This document shows positions 20,248 through 29,554 of a stretch of 64,000 nucleotides of DNA, piece by piece. The notes beneath the pieces are model-generated. The model was not told where the DNA came from. It saw only the letters and a list, made by a program, of their open reading frames with translations, and made no database searches. The translations under genes and the position numbers were made by a program. The stretch is from Methanofollis liminatans DSM 4140. Lineage in GTDB: Archaea > Halobacteriota > Methanomicrobia > Methanomicrobiales > Methanofollaceae. Where the stretch lies: assembly GCF_000275865.1 (NCBI RefSeq), contig NZ_CM001555.1, positions 1,137,706 to 1,201,705 on the forward strand, given 5' to 3'. Each line of letters opens with the position of its first letter. Position 1 is the stretch's first letter.

Positions 20248-20688
20248 ATGAAAGTCCGTGTCATTGCATGCGGGAACCCCTATATGGGCAACGACGGCAT
20301 CGGTCCTGCCGTGATGGCGCGGCTGATCGAGGACCACCCGGAGATCGATATCGTCGATGGCGGTCTCGGCGGGTTCGGGCTGATCCCCCTGATGGAGGGG
20401 TGCGACCGGATCGTCATCGTGGACGCCACCACCGGCATGGGGGAGATCGGCGAGGTGCGGGTCTTTCACGAGGTGCCGCCGTCCTCGCTCTTTCCCATGT
20501 CCCTCCACGACCTCGGGATCGCCGAGACGATCGCCGTCGCCCGCGCCACCGGCATTACTGCAGAGATCGTCGTCGTCGGGATCGAAGGGGGAGAGATCGA
20601 GGTGTTTTCGCAGGAGATGAGCCCGGAGGTGCGGGCGGCGATCCCGGCGGCATGCCGGGCGGTGCTCGAAGAAGTCAAAAAAGGATAG
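20248..20688 (+). CDS. Hydrogenase maturation protease (HycI/HyaD family, FrhD-like)
   Basis: 146-residue endopeptidase that clips the C-terminus of a [NiFe] hydrogenase large subunit after nickel insertion. The N-terminal GNPYMGNDGIG carries Asp16, DATTGMG carries Asp59, and SLHDLG carries His87: the three nickel-sensing ligands of the family. Length is typical. No hydrogenase structural gene is in the window, so the target (F420-reducing, Mvh or membrane-bound enzyme) cannot be assigned. It faces the next gene tail to tail with only 3 bases between stop codons. Confidence 0.88.
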   Translation: MKVRVIACGNPYMGNDGIGPAVMARLIEDHPEIDIVDGGLGGFGLIPLMEGCDRIVIVDATTGMGEIGEVRVFHEVPPSSLFPMSLHDLGIAETIAVARATGITAEIVVVGIEGGEIEVFSQEMSPEVRAAIPAACRAVLEEVKKG

Positions 20689-20691
20689 AGT

Positions 20692-21402
20692 TCAGACCGA
20701 ACCCGGTGCCGAGGTGACGACCTTGATCGCTTCGGCGATCTCAGGGAGGAGTTCCACCGGGATGCCCATGACCATCTCTTCTTCGGCAATCCCTGAGAAC
20801 TTGCGCGATCCGTCGCAGCCGAGCGAGAAGTTCACACGGCCGTTCAGGTAAGTCTGTGCGGTGGTGTCGGCACAGACCGACTGGATCCCGGCGAAATTCG
20901 CCTCGATCCTCCCGCCGAGTTTGTACAGCACGCTCTGCGCGAGTTTGAGCATCGCCCGCGGCGTGGTGACGATCAGGACGACCGTCGGGGTGAAGGGCGT
21001 CTTCTCCAGCGGTGCATACATCGTCGCATAGGTGGTTCCGGACTCGACGTGCGGGACGCGGTCGATGGTGCGCTTGCACCCGGCCCAGGTGTCGAACTTG
21101 CCGAGTTTATAGTAGAACTCGCCGCTTTTCAGGCTCGGCGTGATCTCCTTGAGGCCGAGCGCCCAGGCTCCGCCCTGGCAGGCATGCTTATCGGCGGTTG
21201 CATAGAATATTCGCCCGTCCTTTCTCGCCCAGCTGACCATCTGGCAGTGCCGGGTGGCCTCGGCGAGTTCTTCCATGCCTTCCGGGATCTGCTCTTTTGC
21301 CTGCGCGAACTTGACCGCTACCGGCGAGCCCGAGAGACCGAGATAGTGCTTCAGCGTCTCTGATATTCCTGCATAATCAATTGCGGTTCTGATATCACTC
21401 AT
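20692..21402 (-). CDS. DUF169 family protein
   Basis: 236-residue protein of the DUF169 family, common in methanogens and anaerobes, with no established function. Features include SPVAVKF near the start, then HCQMVSWARKDG, HACQGGAWALGL, AGCKRTIDRVP and SLGCDGSRKFSG. Four conserved cysteine positions suggest a metal or redox site; this is inference. The ATG was chosen with GGAGG eight bases upstream; an upstream TTG lies inside that Shine-Dalgarno and is unlikely. It is probably a single-gene unit. Confidence 0.85.
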   Translation of the reverse strand: MSDIRTAIDYAGISETLKHYLGLSGSPVAVKFAQAKEQIPEGMEELAEATRHCQMVSWARKDGRIFYATADKHACQGGAWALGLKEITPSLKSGEFYYKLGKFDTWAGCKRTIDRVPHVESGTTYATMYAPLEKTPFTPTVVLIVTTPRAMLKLAQSVLYKLGGRIEANFAGIQSVCADTTAQTYLNGRVNFSLGCDGSRKFSGIAEEEMVMGIPVELLPEIAEAIKVVTSAPGSV

Positions 21403-21468
21403 TTTCGATTCCTCCAATCCTGTATGCTCTCCTGCAGATGAGATAAAACTGTGGTTTGATGCACCGGA

Positions 21469-22281
<813 letters not shown>

Positions 22282-22288
22282 CTCTTTT

Positions 22289-23065
22289 TCACCTCAGGTA
22301 TTCGATGATCTTTGTATGGAGGACGGCGTTCGTCGCGATCAGGCAGCGACCGGTGCGCACGTCGTCGGAGAATTTCACCGGCAGGCCGTCGACTCCGCTC
22401 ACTTTTCCCCCTGCGGCCTCGCAGAGCACGATGCCGGCCGCGGCGTCGATGACGCGGAGGGTGTTCCTGGTATCGACAAAGCCGTCCAGTCTTCCGCAGG
22501 CCACATAGGCGAGTTCAAGGGAGGAGGCGCCGAGCAGGCGCCAGCGCCGGACCTTCTCTCCGAGGGGGAGCACCGTCGAGGGATCGAACTTCCGCCCGTA
22601 GATCGAGAGCGCGCTCTCCTCGAGGAGTGCGGTCTTCGAGACCCTGATCGGACGGCCGTCCAGGTATGCGCCCCTGCCCCGCACGGCCGAAAACGTCTCC
22701 CCGTTGCAGAGGTCCCGGACAAAACCCTGCTGGAGGGTGCCGTCCTCGCCGTAGGCGATCGAGATTGTATAGAACGGTATGCCGTGGACTGCGTTGTAGG
22801 TGCCGTCGATCGGGTCGAGGTACACGGTGCCTTTCTCCCCGCCGATATCAACGATCCCGAGTTCCTCGGAGATAAGACGGCTGCAGAACGGGTTCTCGCG
22901 CAGCGCCGCCACCACGCACTCCTCTGCAGCCTGGTCGATCCGTTCGGTCGGCGTCCCGTCTGCGCCCATCCTGATATATTGTGCACCCTCAGGGCTGTCG
23001 ACAAGATCTTTCACCGTTTCCCCGACCTGATCGGCAAGGTCTCCGCACCATTTGATGAAGTCCAT
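22289..23065 (-). CDS. suhB: Inositol monophosphatase family protein (FBPase/IMPase or NADP phosphatase)
   Basis: 258-residue metal-dependent sugar/inositol phosphatase. Metal ligands are visible in ISEELG, LDPIDGTYN and VIDAAAGIVLCEAAGG. Archaeal members are often bifunctional fructose-1,6-bisphosphatase/inositol monophosphatase. Because it is cotranscribed with NAD kinase, and because the fused Methanocaldococcus homologue is an NADP phosphatase/NAD kinase, NADP dephosphorylation is a good alternative. It starts the operon and is divergent from aIF5A. Confidence 0.9.
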   Translation of the reverse strand: MDFIKWCGDLADQVGETVKDLVDSPEGAQYIRMGADGTPTERIDQAAEECVVAALRENPFCSRLISEELGIVDIGGEKGTVYLDPIDGTYNAVHGIPFYTISIAYGEDGTLQQGFVRDLCNGETFSAVRGRGAYLDGRPIRVSKTALLEESALSIYGRKFDPSTVLPLGEKVRRWRLLGASSLELAYVACGRLDGFVDTRNTLRVIDAAAGIVLCEAAGGKVSGVDGLPVKFSDDVRTGRCLIATNAVLHTKIIEYLR

Positions 23066-23132
23066 GAATCCGCCTTTGCGTTGTATTTATCTATTGCCAT
23101 AAAGATAAATTACTACTGCGAGCGTGAACTCA
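23066..23132. promoter_or_regulatory. Divergent promoter between the phosphatase/NAD kinase operon and aIF5A
   Basis: AT-rich block TTGTATTTATCTATTGCC and CATAAAGATAAATTAC (about 23081-23115) can serve as TATA boxes in both directions. The plus-strand box is about 25-30 bases from the aIF5A ATG, which has no Shine-Dalgarno, so that message is probably leaderless. Confidence 0.5.
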
Positions 23133-23513
23133 ATGAAGGAACAGACTGAGACTGGAAAATTAAAGGAAGGCCGCTATGTTGTGGTCGATGACGAACCCTG
23201 CAAGATCCTCACGATTGCCACCTCCAAGCCGGGCAAGCACGGTGCCGCAAAGGCCCGTATCGATGTGGTCGGGATCTTCGACGGCCAGAAGCGTTCGATC
23301 GTTCAGCCCGTCTCGACCAAGGTCTATGTGCCGGTTGTCGAGCGTAAGATGGCGCAGGTCATCTCGATCGCCGGGAACGTCGCCCAGTTGATGGACGTCA
23401 AGGACTTCACGATGTTCGAGATTGAGGTTCCCGAGGACAAGATCGCCACGATGGTGGCCGGAGCCGAGGTTCAGTACATCGAGGCCCTCGGCAAGAGGAA
23501 ACTCGACTTCTAA
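23133..23513 (+). CDS. eif5A: Translation initiation factor aIF5A (hypusine-containing)
   Basis: 126-residue archaeal IF5A/EF-P homologue that relieves ribosome stalling. The modification loop SKPGKHGAAKAR places the deoxyhypusine/hypusine acceptor at Lys35. The remainder forms the OB domain, ending EALGKRKLDF. ATG is preferred over a GTG nine bases earlier because the TATA spacing fits a leaderless start at the ATG. The modifying enzyme deoxyhypusine synthase is not in the window. T-runs follow the stop. Confidence 0.96.
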   Translation: MKEQTETGKLKEGRYVVVDDEPCKILTIATSKPGKHGAAKARIDVVGIFDGQKRSIVQPVSTKVYVPVVERKMAQVISIAGNVAQLMDVKDFTMFEIEVPEDKIATMVAGAEVQYIEALGKRKLDF

Positions 23514-23527
23514 GTTCAGTGTGGAAG

Positions 23528-23547
23528 TTTTTTCCAATACTCTTTTT
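23528..23547 (+). terminator. T-rich terminator after aIF5A
   Basis: T6 and T5 runs within 20 bases, starting 14 bases after the stop codon and before repeat cluster B. Confidence 0.5.
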
Positions 23548-23664
23548 GCCTGATGCTCATTCAGGCTCCACCGACACTATCGGTTCTTTGTCCTTTCACG
23601 TGAGTGGGCCCCATCCTGATCCAATCGCTCAGGTCATTCATCGCGTCCGGAATCAACCATGTTC

Positions 23665-24115
23665 TGCTGGGTGTTCTCCGGGGGTTGCACTCCCCAAACC
23701 CCTGCACACGATTGCCCTGGCCATGCGAAGGGGGGCCGGGCGGAGTATCGGTCGATGAAACATGATGGATGGGCATGCCGGCGTGGGCTGCCCGTCCCTG
23801 CCCCAATCGCACTCGGTAAGGGGACCGGGGGGGGGCGGCAGGCCCCCCGGCAAGGGCTACTCGCTTTTCCAGAACCTTCAGGTTCTCGATGCGAAGAGAC
23901 GAGAGAACGAATTGCGAAGGTCGCCTCTGCCCGGGGGTTGCACCCCGTTGGGGCGGATTGCCCCGGACATGCGAGGAGGGGCCGGGCGGAGCATCTGGCG
24001 ATGATAAAATCCAGAGGGTCAAGGCTGACGTGGCTTTCCTGTCCCTGCCCCAATCGCAATCGGCGGGGGACCGGTTGGCAGCCGGCCCCCCGGCAGAGGC
24101 GCACCTGCTCTCCCG
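23665..24115 (-). repeat. Dispersed modular repeat family, cluster B (two copies, minus orientation)
   Basis: Two units with a period of about 256 bases lie in the convergent spacer of aIF5A and ABCE1. On the minus strand each has the GGTGCAACCCCCGG-type hairpin (cores near 23683 and 23940), the GC-rich second hairpin (about 23826-23852 and 24066-24095), and the linker with CAGGGACGGGCAGCCCACGC. The insert between them is type S1 (CGTCTCTTCGCATCGAGAAC). No gene was recognised in the spacer 23514-24246. Confidence 0.85.
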
Positions 24116-24246
24116 GCCATCATGCTATGACGCGAAGAGCCGAATCTTCAGCCTATCGCGTCAGACCTTCGTCTCTATTTCCCTGAGCAGCGCCAGACGA
24201 CGGCATCATGCACGCTCACGCAGAAGAGCAGGAAAAAAGTGCGGGG

Positions 24247-26016
24247 TTATTCCTCGGCCCCGGCATAGTAATATTCGCCCTTCGAGCGCTGGTCTCGGTC
24301 CAGGAAGGACTCCGGCTTGTTGATCCGCGGCCGCCCGCTCTTGTCACGCCTGAAGGTGACGCCGAGGCCGGAGAGGAAGAGGTTCATGCCGTCTCGCATC
24401 GAGAACGGCCCTTTCGCCTCGCCGGTCACGCCGGGTTCGCCATCGAAGACCACGATCCGCTCGGAGATCATGTCGATGAGGTAGATGTCGTGGTCGATGA
24501 CCAGGACGCCGCACTCTTTCCCCTCGGCATGGTGCTTGAGCACCCGCACCAGGTTCATCCGCTGCTCCACGTCGAGGTGGGCGCTCGGTTCGTCGATGAT
24601 ATAGAGGTCGGCGTCGCGGGAGAGGCAGGCGGCGATCGCCACCCGCTGCAGTTCGCCGCCCGAGAGGGTGTCGACCGGCGACTGGAGGATCGGGCCGAGG
24701 GCGAGGGGCTCGATCACCTCGTGCTGGTAGTACGACGAGTCGAAGCGTCTGGTGATCCGCCGCAGCATGAACTCGACGGTGTCGGACGAATCGGCGCTGA
24801 CGTATTGCGGTTTGTACGAGATCGTGACCTTCTCCGCAAGCGGCCCGCCGTCCGGCTCCTCGACGCCGGCAAGGAGTTTTGCAAAGGTGGACTTGCCGAT
24901 GCCGTTCGGGCCGACCAGGCCAAGCACCTCGCCTTTTTTGATCTCCCCTCCCCTGACCGAGAGCCTGAAGCGGTCGTAGGTCTTCGACATCTGGGGGAAG
25001 GTGAAGAGTTCTTCCCTGACGGCTTCTTTGGTATGCGCACGTTTCTCGAAGACGACGGCGTAATCCCGGAAACGAACATTCTCCTCCGGGAGGTAGCCTT
25101 CGAGATAATCGTTGATCCCGACCCGCACGCCCTTAGGCCCGGTAATCACGCCGAACACGGCGGGCCGGCCATAGGCGACGTGCACGGTGTCGGCGAGCAT
25201 GTCCAGGATGGCGAGGTCGTGCTCCACGATCACCACCGGACGGTGCTCGGCCACCTCCCTGATGAGGTTTGCTGCCGCCATTCTCTGGTAGATGTCCAGG
25301 TATGGCGTGATCTCGTCGAGGAAATAGAAATCGGCGTCGCGGGCAAGGCAGGCGGCGACCGCCACCCGCTGCAGCTCGCCCCCGCTGAGGTTCTTGATGT
25401 CGCGGTCCAGGATGGATCCGAGGGCGAGTTCGTCGACCAGGTGGTCCAGCGCCCAGCGCTCGTCTGTCTTCGAGAGGAGGTCCCTCACCGTGCCTGAGAA
25501 CGCCTTCGGGATGTAGGTGATATACTGGGGCTTGAGCGCCACTTTGATCTCTTTGCCCGAGATGTGCTTGAGGTAATCGAAGAGTTCTGTCCCGGCGAAC
25601 TGTTTGAATATCTCATCCCATGAGACCGTGCTCTCAAAAATGCCCAGGTTCGGCCGCATCTGCCCTGATAGGATCTGGATGGACGTGGACTTGCCGATAC
25701 CGTTCGGGCCGAGAATGCCGGTGACCTTTCCCTCGACCGGTATGGGCAGACCATACAGGGCAAACCCGTTCACGCCGTAGCGGTGCGTTGGCTGTTCGAG
25801 TTCTTCGGGAAGGTTCACGATGTCGATCGCGCCGAAGGGACACTTTTTAACGCAGATCCCGCACCCCACACAGAGTTCCTCGGATATTACCGCCTTTTCG
25901 TCCTCGCCGAGGGCGATGGTCTCGTCGCCGCTCCGCACCCTCGGACAGTAGAGAATACACTCGGTCCCGCACTTCTTTGAATGACAGTTGTCTTTGTGAA
26001 CGACGGCAATACGCAT
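24247..26016 (-). CDS. ABCE1 / RNase L inhibitor-like ribosome recycling ATPase
   Basis: 589-residue soluble twin-ATPase that splits 70S ribosomes after termination or Pelota-mediated rescue. N-terminal iron-sulfur domain: CHSKKCGTECILYCP and CVGCGICVKKCPFGAI hold two [4Fe-4S] clusters. Two ABC modules follow, each with GPNGIGKST and LSGGELQRVA. Walker B regions read FLDEITPYLD and IIDEPSAHLD. It is second in an operon after an EMC6-like gene (6-base gap) and divergent from rqcH-pelA. The family call is certain; the co-location with Pelota, its functional partner, is notable. Confidence 0.97.
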   Translation of the reverse strand: MRIAVVHKDNCHSKKCGTECILYCPRVRSGDETIALGEDEKAVISEELCVGCGICVKKCPFGAIDIVNLPEELEQPTHRYGVNGFALYGLPIPVEGKVTGILGPNGIGKSTSIQILSGQMRPNLGIFESTVSWDEIFKQFAGTELFDYLKHISGKEIKVALKPQYITYIPKAFSGTVRDLLSKTDERWALDHLVDELALGSILDRDIKNLSGGELQRVAVAACLARDADFYFLDEITPYLDIYQRMAAANLIREVAEHRPVVIVEHDLAILDMLADTVHVAYGRPAVFGVITGPKGVRVGINDYLEGYLPEENVRFRDYAVVFEKRAHTKEAVREELFTFPQMSKTYDRFRLSVRGGEIKKGEVLGLVGPNGIGKSTFAKLLAGVEEPDGGPLAEKVTISYKPQYVSADSSDTVEFMLRRITRRFDSSYYQHEVIEPLALGPILQSPVDTLSGGELQRVAIAACLSRDADLYIIDEPSAHLDVEQRMNLVRVLKHHAEGKECGVLVIDHDIYLIDMISERIVVFDGEPGVTGEAKGPFSMRDGMNLFLSGLGVTFRRDKSGRPRINKPESFLDRDQRSKGEYYYAGAEE

Positions 26017-26022
26017 GACTGA

Positions 26023-26400
26023 TCACACCGATGATGTGGTGAGCATGACGGCCCACGCGATTAACCAGAAGGCGAAGGTCATGAACGACTGATAAAACCA
26101 GTCTTTTCCCCCGAGTTCGGTATAATCGATCTTCATGAGCATGAAGATGTGCTTCTGGAAGACGACCGCGGCCATCAGGAAGAGGACGCCGATGATCTGG
26201 TTCTGCTGCATCCCTGTTGCAGGGTCCACGGCACCCGAGAGATAATATGAGAGCATTCCTGCGGCGATACCCATAAAACATGCCACAAGAGTCCGGTGTA
26301 TGCGCTCTATATGCTCGGTCCGTTTCTGTGCCTGATTCTTTACACCCTTCTCTTTAGGTGCGTCAGGTTCGATCTGTACGTGCTCCTCCTCGCTCATCAT
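26023..26400 (-). CDS. EMC6-like small membrane protein
   Basis: 125-residue protein with a charged N-terminal tail (residues 1-36) and three predicted helices (about 38-57, 66-83, 103-121). The segment ACFMGIAAGMLSYYL, the basic/Lys turn FQKHIFMLMKIDY and GKDWFYQSFMTFAFW match archaeal proteins related to EMC6, a subunit of the ER membrane insertase. A role in membrane protein handling is inferred. Two adjacent ATG codons begin the frame. Cotranscription with ABCE1 suggests a link between ribosome recycling and membrane insertion, unproven. Confidence 0.75.
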   Translation of the reverse strand: MMSEEEHVQIEPDAPKEKGVKNQAQKRTEHIERIHRTLVACFMGIAAGMLSYYLSGAVDPATGMQQNQIIGVLFLMAAVVFQKHIFMLMKIDYTELGGKDWFYQSFMTFAFWLIAWAVMLTTSSV

Positions 26401-26452
26401 GCATCAGTGGAGTATTTTTAGTGCTTGAGCCATATTTAATTTGGTATAATCA
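26401..26452. promoter_or_regulatory. Compact divergent promoter, EMC6-ABCE1 versus rqcH-pelA
   Basis: Only 52 bases separate the two starts. CATATTTAATTTGG (about 26431-26444) is TATA-like for one direction, and the complement of AGTATTTTTAG (about 26411-26421) for the other. The two TATA elements almost overlap, so the two operons may be co-regulated or compete for the factors. There is room only for leaderless or very short leaders. Confidence 0.5.
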
Positions 26453-28360
26453 ATGGCAAACAAACAGGGGATGAGCGGGATTGACGTCAGGGCGATGGTA
26501 ACAGAACTCTGCGGCCACCTCCCCCTCTGGATCGGAAAGATCTACCAGTACGATACAAAAACGCTCGGCATCAGGCTCAACGGCGAAGGAGGGGTGAAGC
26601 ACCAGTTTCTGATCGAGACGGGGAGGAGAGCGCACCTTGTCCGATCCCTTCCCGAATCCCCGAAAACGCCCCTGGGATATGCGATGTTCCTGCGGAAGCA
26701 CCTGGAGGGCGGGCGGGTCAGGGCGATCGGCCAGTACGGCCTCCAGCGAATATTCTATATCGATATCGGAAAGAAAACAGGCGTATTGAGGCTGGTGATC
26801 GAACTCTTTGACGAAGGAAACGCCGTCCTTCTCGACGAGGGCGGCGTGATCCTCAAGCCGCTCTGGCACCACCGCTTCAAGGACCGGGCGGTGATCCCGG
26901 GCGAGGCCTATCTCCTCCCGGAGGGTGCGGACTGCAGCGAGATGGACGAAGGGGCGTTTGCAGGCATGCTTGCCGCTTCTGAGCGCGACCTGGTCAGGAC
27001 GCTCGCCGTCGGCTGCCTGCTCGGCGGCACCTATGCGGAGCTCGTCTGCAGCAGAGCCGGCGTCGATAAGGATATCCCTGCCTCTTCGGCCGACGCAGGT
27101 GCGGTCTATGCAGCGTTTCAGGGGCTGATCCGGGATGTGGAGACGCATCCCGAACCGGTGGTGACGGAGAGCGGGTGCTGGCCTGTCCGCGGCCTCGGCA
27201 CGGTGCAGCAGGCGTTCGATACCTACAACGCCGCACTTGAGTCGTTCTATCCCGAGGTGCCGGCCTCGGTCACAAAAGAGGAGGAGAAGAGGCCGAAACT
27301 CACCCGCGAGGAGGTCATCCGGCTTCAGCAGGAGACCGCGATCAAAAAGTTCGAGAGCAAGATCGCCAGGGCTGAGAAGGCCGTCGAGGCGATCTATACG
27401 AACTACCCCCTCGTGCAGGAGGTCATCACCACCCTCCAACGGGCAAGCCGGAGTATGTCCTGGCAGGAGATCGAAAAAATCCTCAAGTCGAGCGATCTTC
27501 CGGCAGCGAAAGCGGTGGTCTCGGTTCATCCGGCCGATGCCGCCGTCGATGTCGACGTCGGGATGCAGGTGACGATCCATGTCCACGAGAGCGTGGAGGC
27601 GAACGTCGAGCGCTACTACGACCAGATCAAGAAGTTCAGGAAGAAGAAGGAAGGGGCGCTCGCGGCGATGGAGCGCGGCGTGCCGAAACAAAAAGAGAAA
27701 CCGAAGGAGACGCTCCACCTCCTGAAGAAGAAGTGGTTCCACCGGTTCAGGTGGTTCTACACCACCGACGGCACCCTGGTGCTCGGCGGACGGGACGCCT
27801 CCCAGAACGAGGAACTGGTCAAGCGCTACATGGAGGGGAAGGACACCTTTGTCCACGCCGATGTCCACGGCGGTTCGGTGGTCATCGTCAAGGGGCCGAC
27901 CGAACACCTCGAGGACGAGGTGGCCTGCTTTGCCGCCTCGTACTCGAATGCCTGGAAGGCCGGGCACTTCGCCGCCGACGTCTATATCGCCCGTCCCGAC
28001 CAGGTGAGCAAGACGCCGGAGTCGGGCGAGTACGTTTCCAGGGGTGCGTTTATCGTCAGGGGCGAGCGGCAGTACGTCAGGGACGTCCCGCTCGGCGTGG
28101 CGATCGGGGTGCAGTTGAAGCCCGATGTGACGGTCATCGGCGGCCCGGCCGCGGCGGTCAGGGCCCATACCGATCACCTCGTCGAACTCATGCCCGGCAC
28201 CTTCGGCCCCAACGACGTCGCGAAAAAGATCGGCCGCATCTTCAGGGAGCAGGTCGGTGAGGATACCTGGAAGAAGATGAAGGCGGGGCTGAACACCGAG
28301 GCGATCGCCGCCTTCGTCCCGCCCGGCGAGTCTGACATCGTGGGCGAGCATGAAGGCTGA
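26453..28360 (+). CDS. rqcH: RqcH/NEMF (NFACT) family ribosome-associated quality control protein
   Basis: 635 residues, homologous to bacterial RqcH and eukaryotic NEMF/Rqc2, which bind split large subunits carrying stalled peptides and add C-terminal Ala tails. NFACT-N covers about residues 1-190 (GYAMFLRKHLEGGRV, then VIELFDEGNAVLLD). Helical HhH and coiled-coil regions span about 190-420. The NFACT-R/DUF814 domain (WFHRFRWFYTTDGTLVLGGR, KDTFVHADVHGGSVVIVKG) covers about 425-550. In NFACT-N the usual Asp-Arg pair appears as Gln-Arg (GLQRIF). It overlaps pelA by 11 bases. Confidence 0.93.
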   Translation: MANKQGMSGIDVRAMVTELCGHLPLWIGKIYQYDTKTLGIRLNGEGGVKHQFLIETGRRAHLVRSLPESPKTPLGYAMFLRKHLEGGRVRAIGQYGLQRIFYIDIGKKTGVLRLVIELFDEGNAVLLDEGGVILKPLWHHRFKDRAVIPGEAYLLPEGADCSEMDEGAFAGMLAASERDLVRTLAVGCLLGGTYAELVCSRAGVDKDIPASSADAGAVYAAFQGLIRDVETHPEPVVTESGCWPVRGLGTVQQAFDTYNAALESFYPEVPASVTKEEEKRPKLTREEVIRLQQETAIKKFESKIARAEKAVEAIYTNYPLVQEVITTLQRASRSMSWQEIEKILKSSDLPAAKAVVSVHPADAAVDVDVGMQVTIHVHESVEANVERYYDQIKKFRKKKEGALAAMERGVPKQKEKPKETLHLLKKKWFHRFRWFYTTDGTLVLGGRDASQNEELVKRYMEGKDTFVHADVHGGSVVIVKGPTEHLEDEVACFAASYSNAWKAGHFAADVYIARPDQVSKTPESGEYVSRGAFIVRGERQYVRDVPLGVAIGVQLKPDVTVIGGPAAAVRAHTDHLVELMPGTFGPNDVAKKIGRIFREQVGEDTWKKMKAGLNTEAIAAFVPPGESDIVGEHEG

Positions 28361-29375
28361 ATACGGTGAACTCAAGGGGCCGTACGGCGAGATCCGGCTC
28401 TTTCCTGAGTCCCTCGACGATCTCTGGCACCTGGAACACCTGATCACCCCCGGCAACCTCGTCTTTGCTACGACCCTGCGGACCGTCGATACGGCGACCG
28501 ACAAACTCCGCCCTGAAAAGGCCGAGAAGCGGCCGGTCCGCCTCGGGATCAGGGTGGAGCGGGTGGAGTTCCATCCCTATGCGAACCGCCTCAGGGTCGG
28601 CGGGGTGATCGAGTCGGGGGTGGACGTCTCTTCGTACCACACCCTCAATGTCGAGCCCGGCTATGAGATCTCGGTCGTCAGGCACTGGCGCGGCATCGAC
28701 CTCGAACGGGTCGAGCGAGCGGTCGGGGCCTCCCTCCACAATGTCGTCCATGTGCTCACGATCGAGGAGGGGGAGGGCGAGCTCTTCAGGATCAGGCAGT
28801 ACGGCCCCGAGCGGGTGGTGACCATCACCGCCGGGAGCGGGAAGGGTGCGGAGATCGATGGAAAAGCGGCGTTCTTCTCAGACGCCCTGGCCACCCTCAG
28901 GGACGTGACCGGTCCGGTCGTGGTGGCCGGCCCGGGTTTTGTCAAGGACGACTTTGTCAGGTTCCTGAAGGCGAAGAATCCCGACCTCGGCGAGCGGGTC
29001 GTCACCGTCGAGACGCGGCGGATCGGCCGCGGGGCGGTGCAGGAGGTGATCGGGCAGGGCGTGCTCGAACGGCTTGTCGGCGACCTCCAGCTCGCCCGTG
29101 AGGTGACCCGGATGGACGAGGTGCTCAAACGGATCGGGACCGGAGGGGCGGTGGCCTACGGGAAGGCCGAGGTGAGAAAGGCGATCGATTATGGCGCTGC
29201 AGAGGAGGTGCTCGTCTCCGACGCCCTGATCCGGGACCCCGGTGTCGCCCGCCTCCTCGAAGAGGCCGAGCGGATCAACGCGCGGGTCGTCGTCTTCAGC
29301 TCGGCGTTCGAGCCCGGGGACCGGCTCAACGCCCTCGGCGGGATCGCGGCGCTCCTCCGCTATCCCCTTGGATGA
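28350..29375 (+). CDS. pelA: mRNA surveillance protein Pelota (Dom34)
   Basis: Archaeal Pelota, an eRF1-like factor that enters stalled ribosomes without a stop codon and, with aEF1A and ABCE1, releases them. 341 residues in three domains. The N-terminal Sm-like domain shows LFPESLDDLWHLEHLI and FATTLRTVDT. The central domain (about 130-260) lacks a GGQ, as expected for Pelota. The C-terminal domain has AVAYGKAEVRKAIDYGAAEEVLVSD and ends LNALGGIAALLRY. Translation overlaps rqcH, so the two stall-response factors are coupled. Confidence 0.96.
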   Translation: MKAEYGELKGPYGEIRLFPESLDDLWHLEHLITPGNLVFATTLRTVDTATDKLRPEKAEKRPVRLGIRVERVEFHPYANRLRVGGVIESGVDVSSYHTLNVEPGYEISVVRHWRGIDLERVERAVGASLHNVVHVLTIEEGEGELFRIRQYGPERVVTITAGSGKGAEIDGKAAFFSDALATLRDVTGPVVVAGPGFVKDDFVRFLKAKNPDLGERVVTVETRRIGRGAVQEVIGQGVLERLVGDLQLAREVTRMDEVLKRIGTGGAVAYGKAEVRKAIDYGAAEEVLVSDALIRDPGVARLLEEAERINARVVVFSSAFEPGDRLNALGGIAALLRYPLG

Positions 29376-29458
29376 GGGGCGGCGCTCTCTTTTTCGGGTC
29401 TCCTTATGTGCGGGTCGTCGTTTGATTCTGCCTGGACGAATCGGGATGGTGGGTGTGT

Positions 29459-29505
29459 CTCACGCTGGCACGAAGGTGTGGGGGATTTTCACGCCTTCGC
29501 GTGAG
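29459..29505. repeat. Second copy of the CTCACGCGAAG-type inverted repeat
   Basis: The left arm CTCACGC-tggca-CGAAGG (with a 5-base insertion) pairs with the right arm CCTTCGCGTGAG (29494-29505). It lies after pelA and a T5 run at about 29390, just ahead of repeat cluster C. It is related to the element at 3797-3873. Confidence 0.55.
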
Positions 29506-29554
29506 CAGACGGTTGAAGAGAGTGGTGGTGCTGGGTGGCCGACTGCTTCAAAGA

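Noticed and set aside
26450-28504. A 684-residue open frame antisense to rqcH
   Set aside because: Same shadow effect; Asp/Arg/Leu/His-rich with no domain, overlapping an entire conserved gene.
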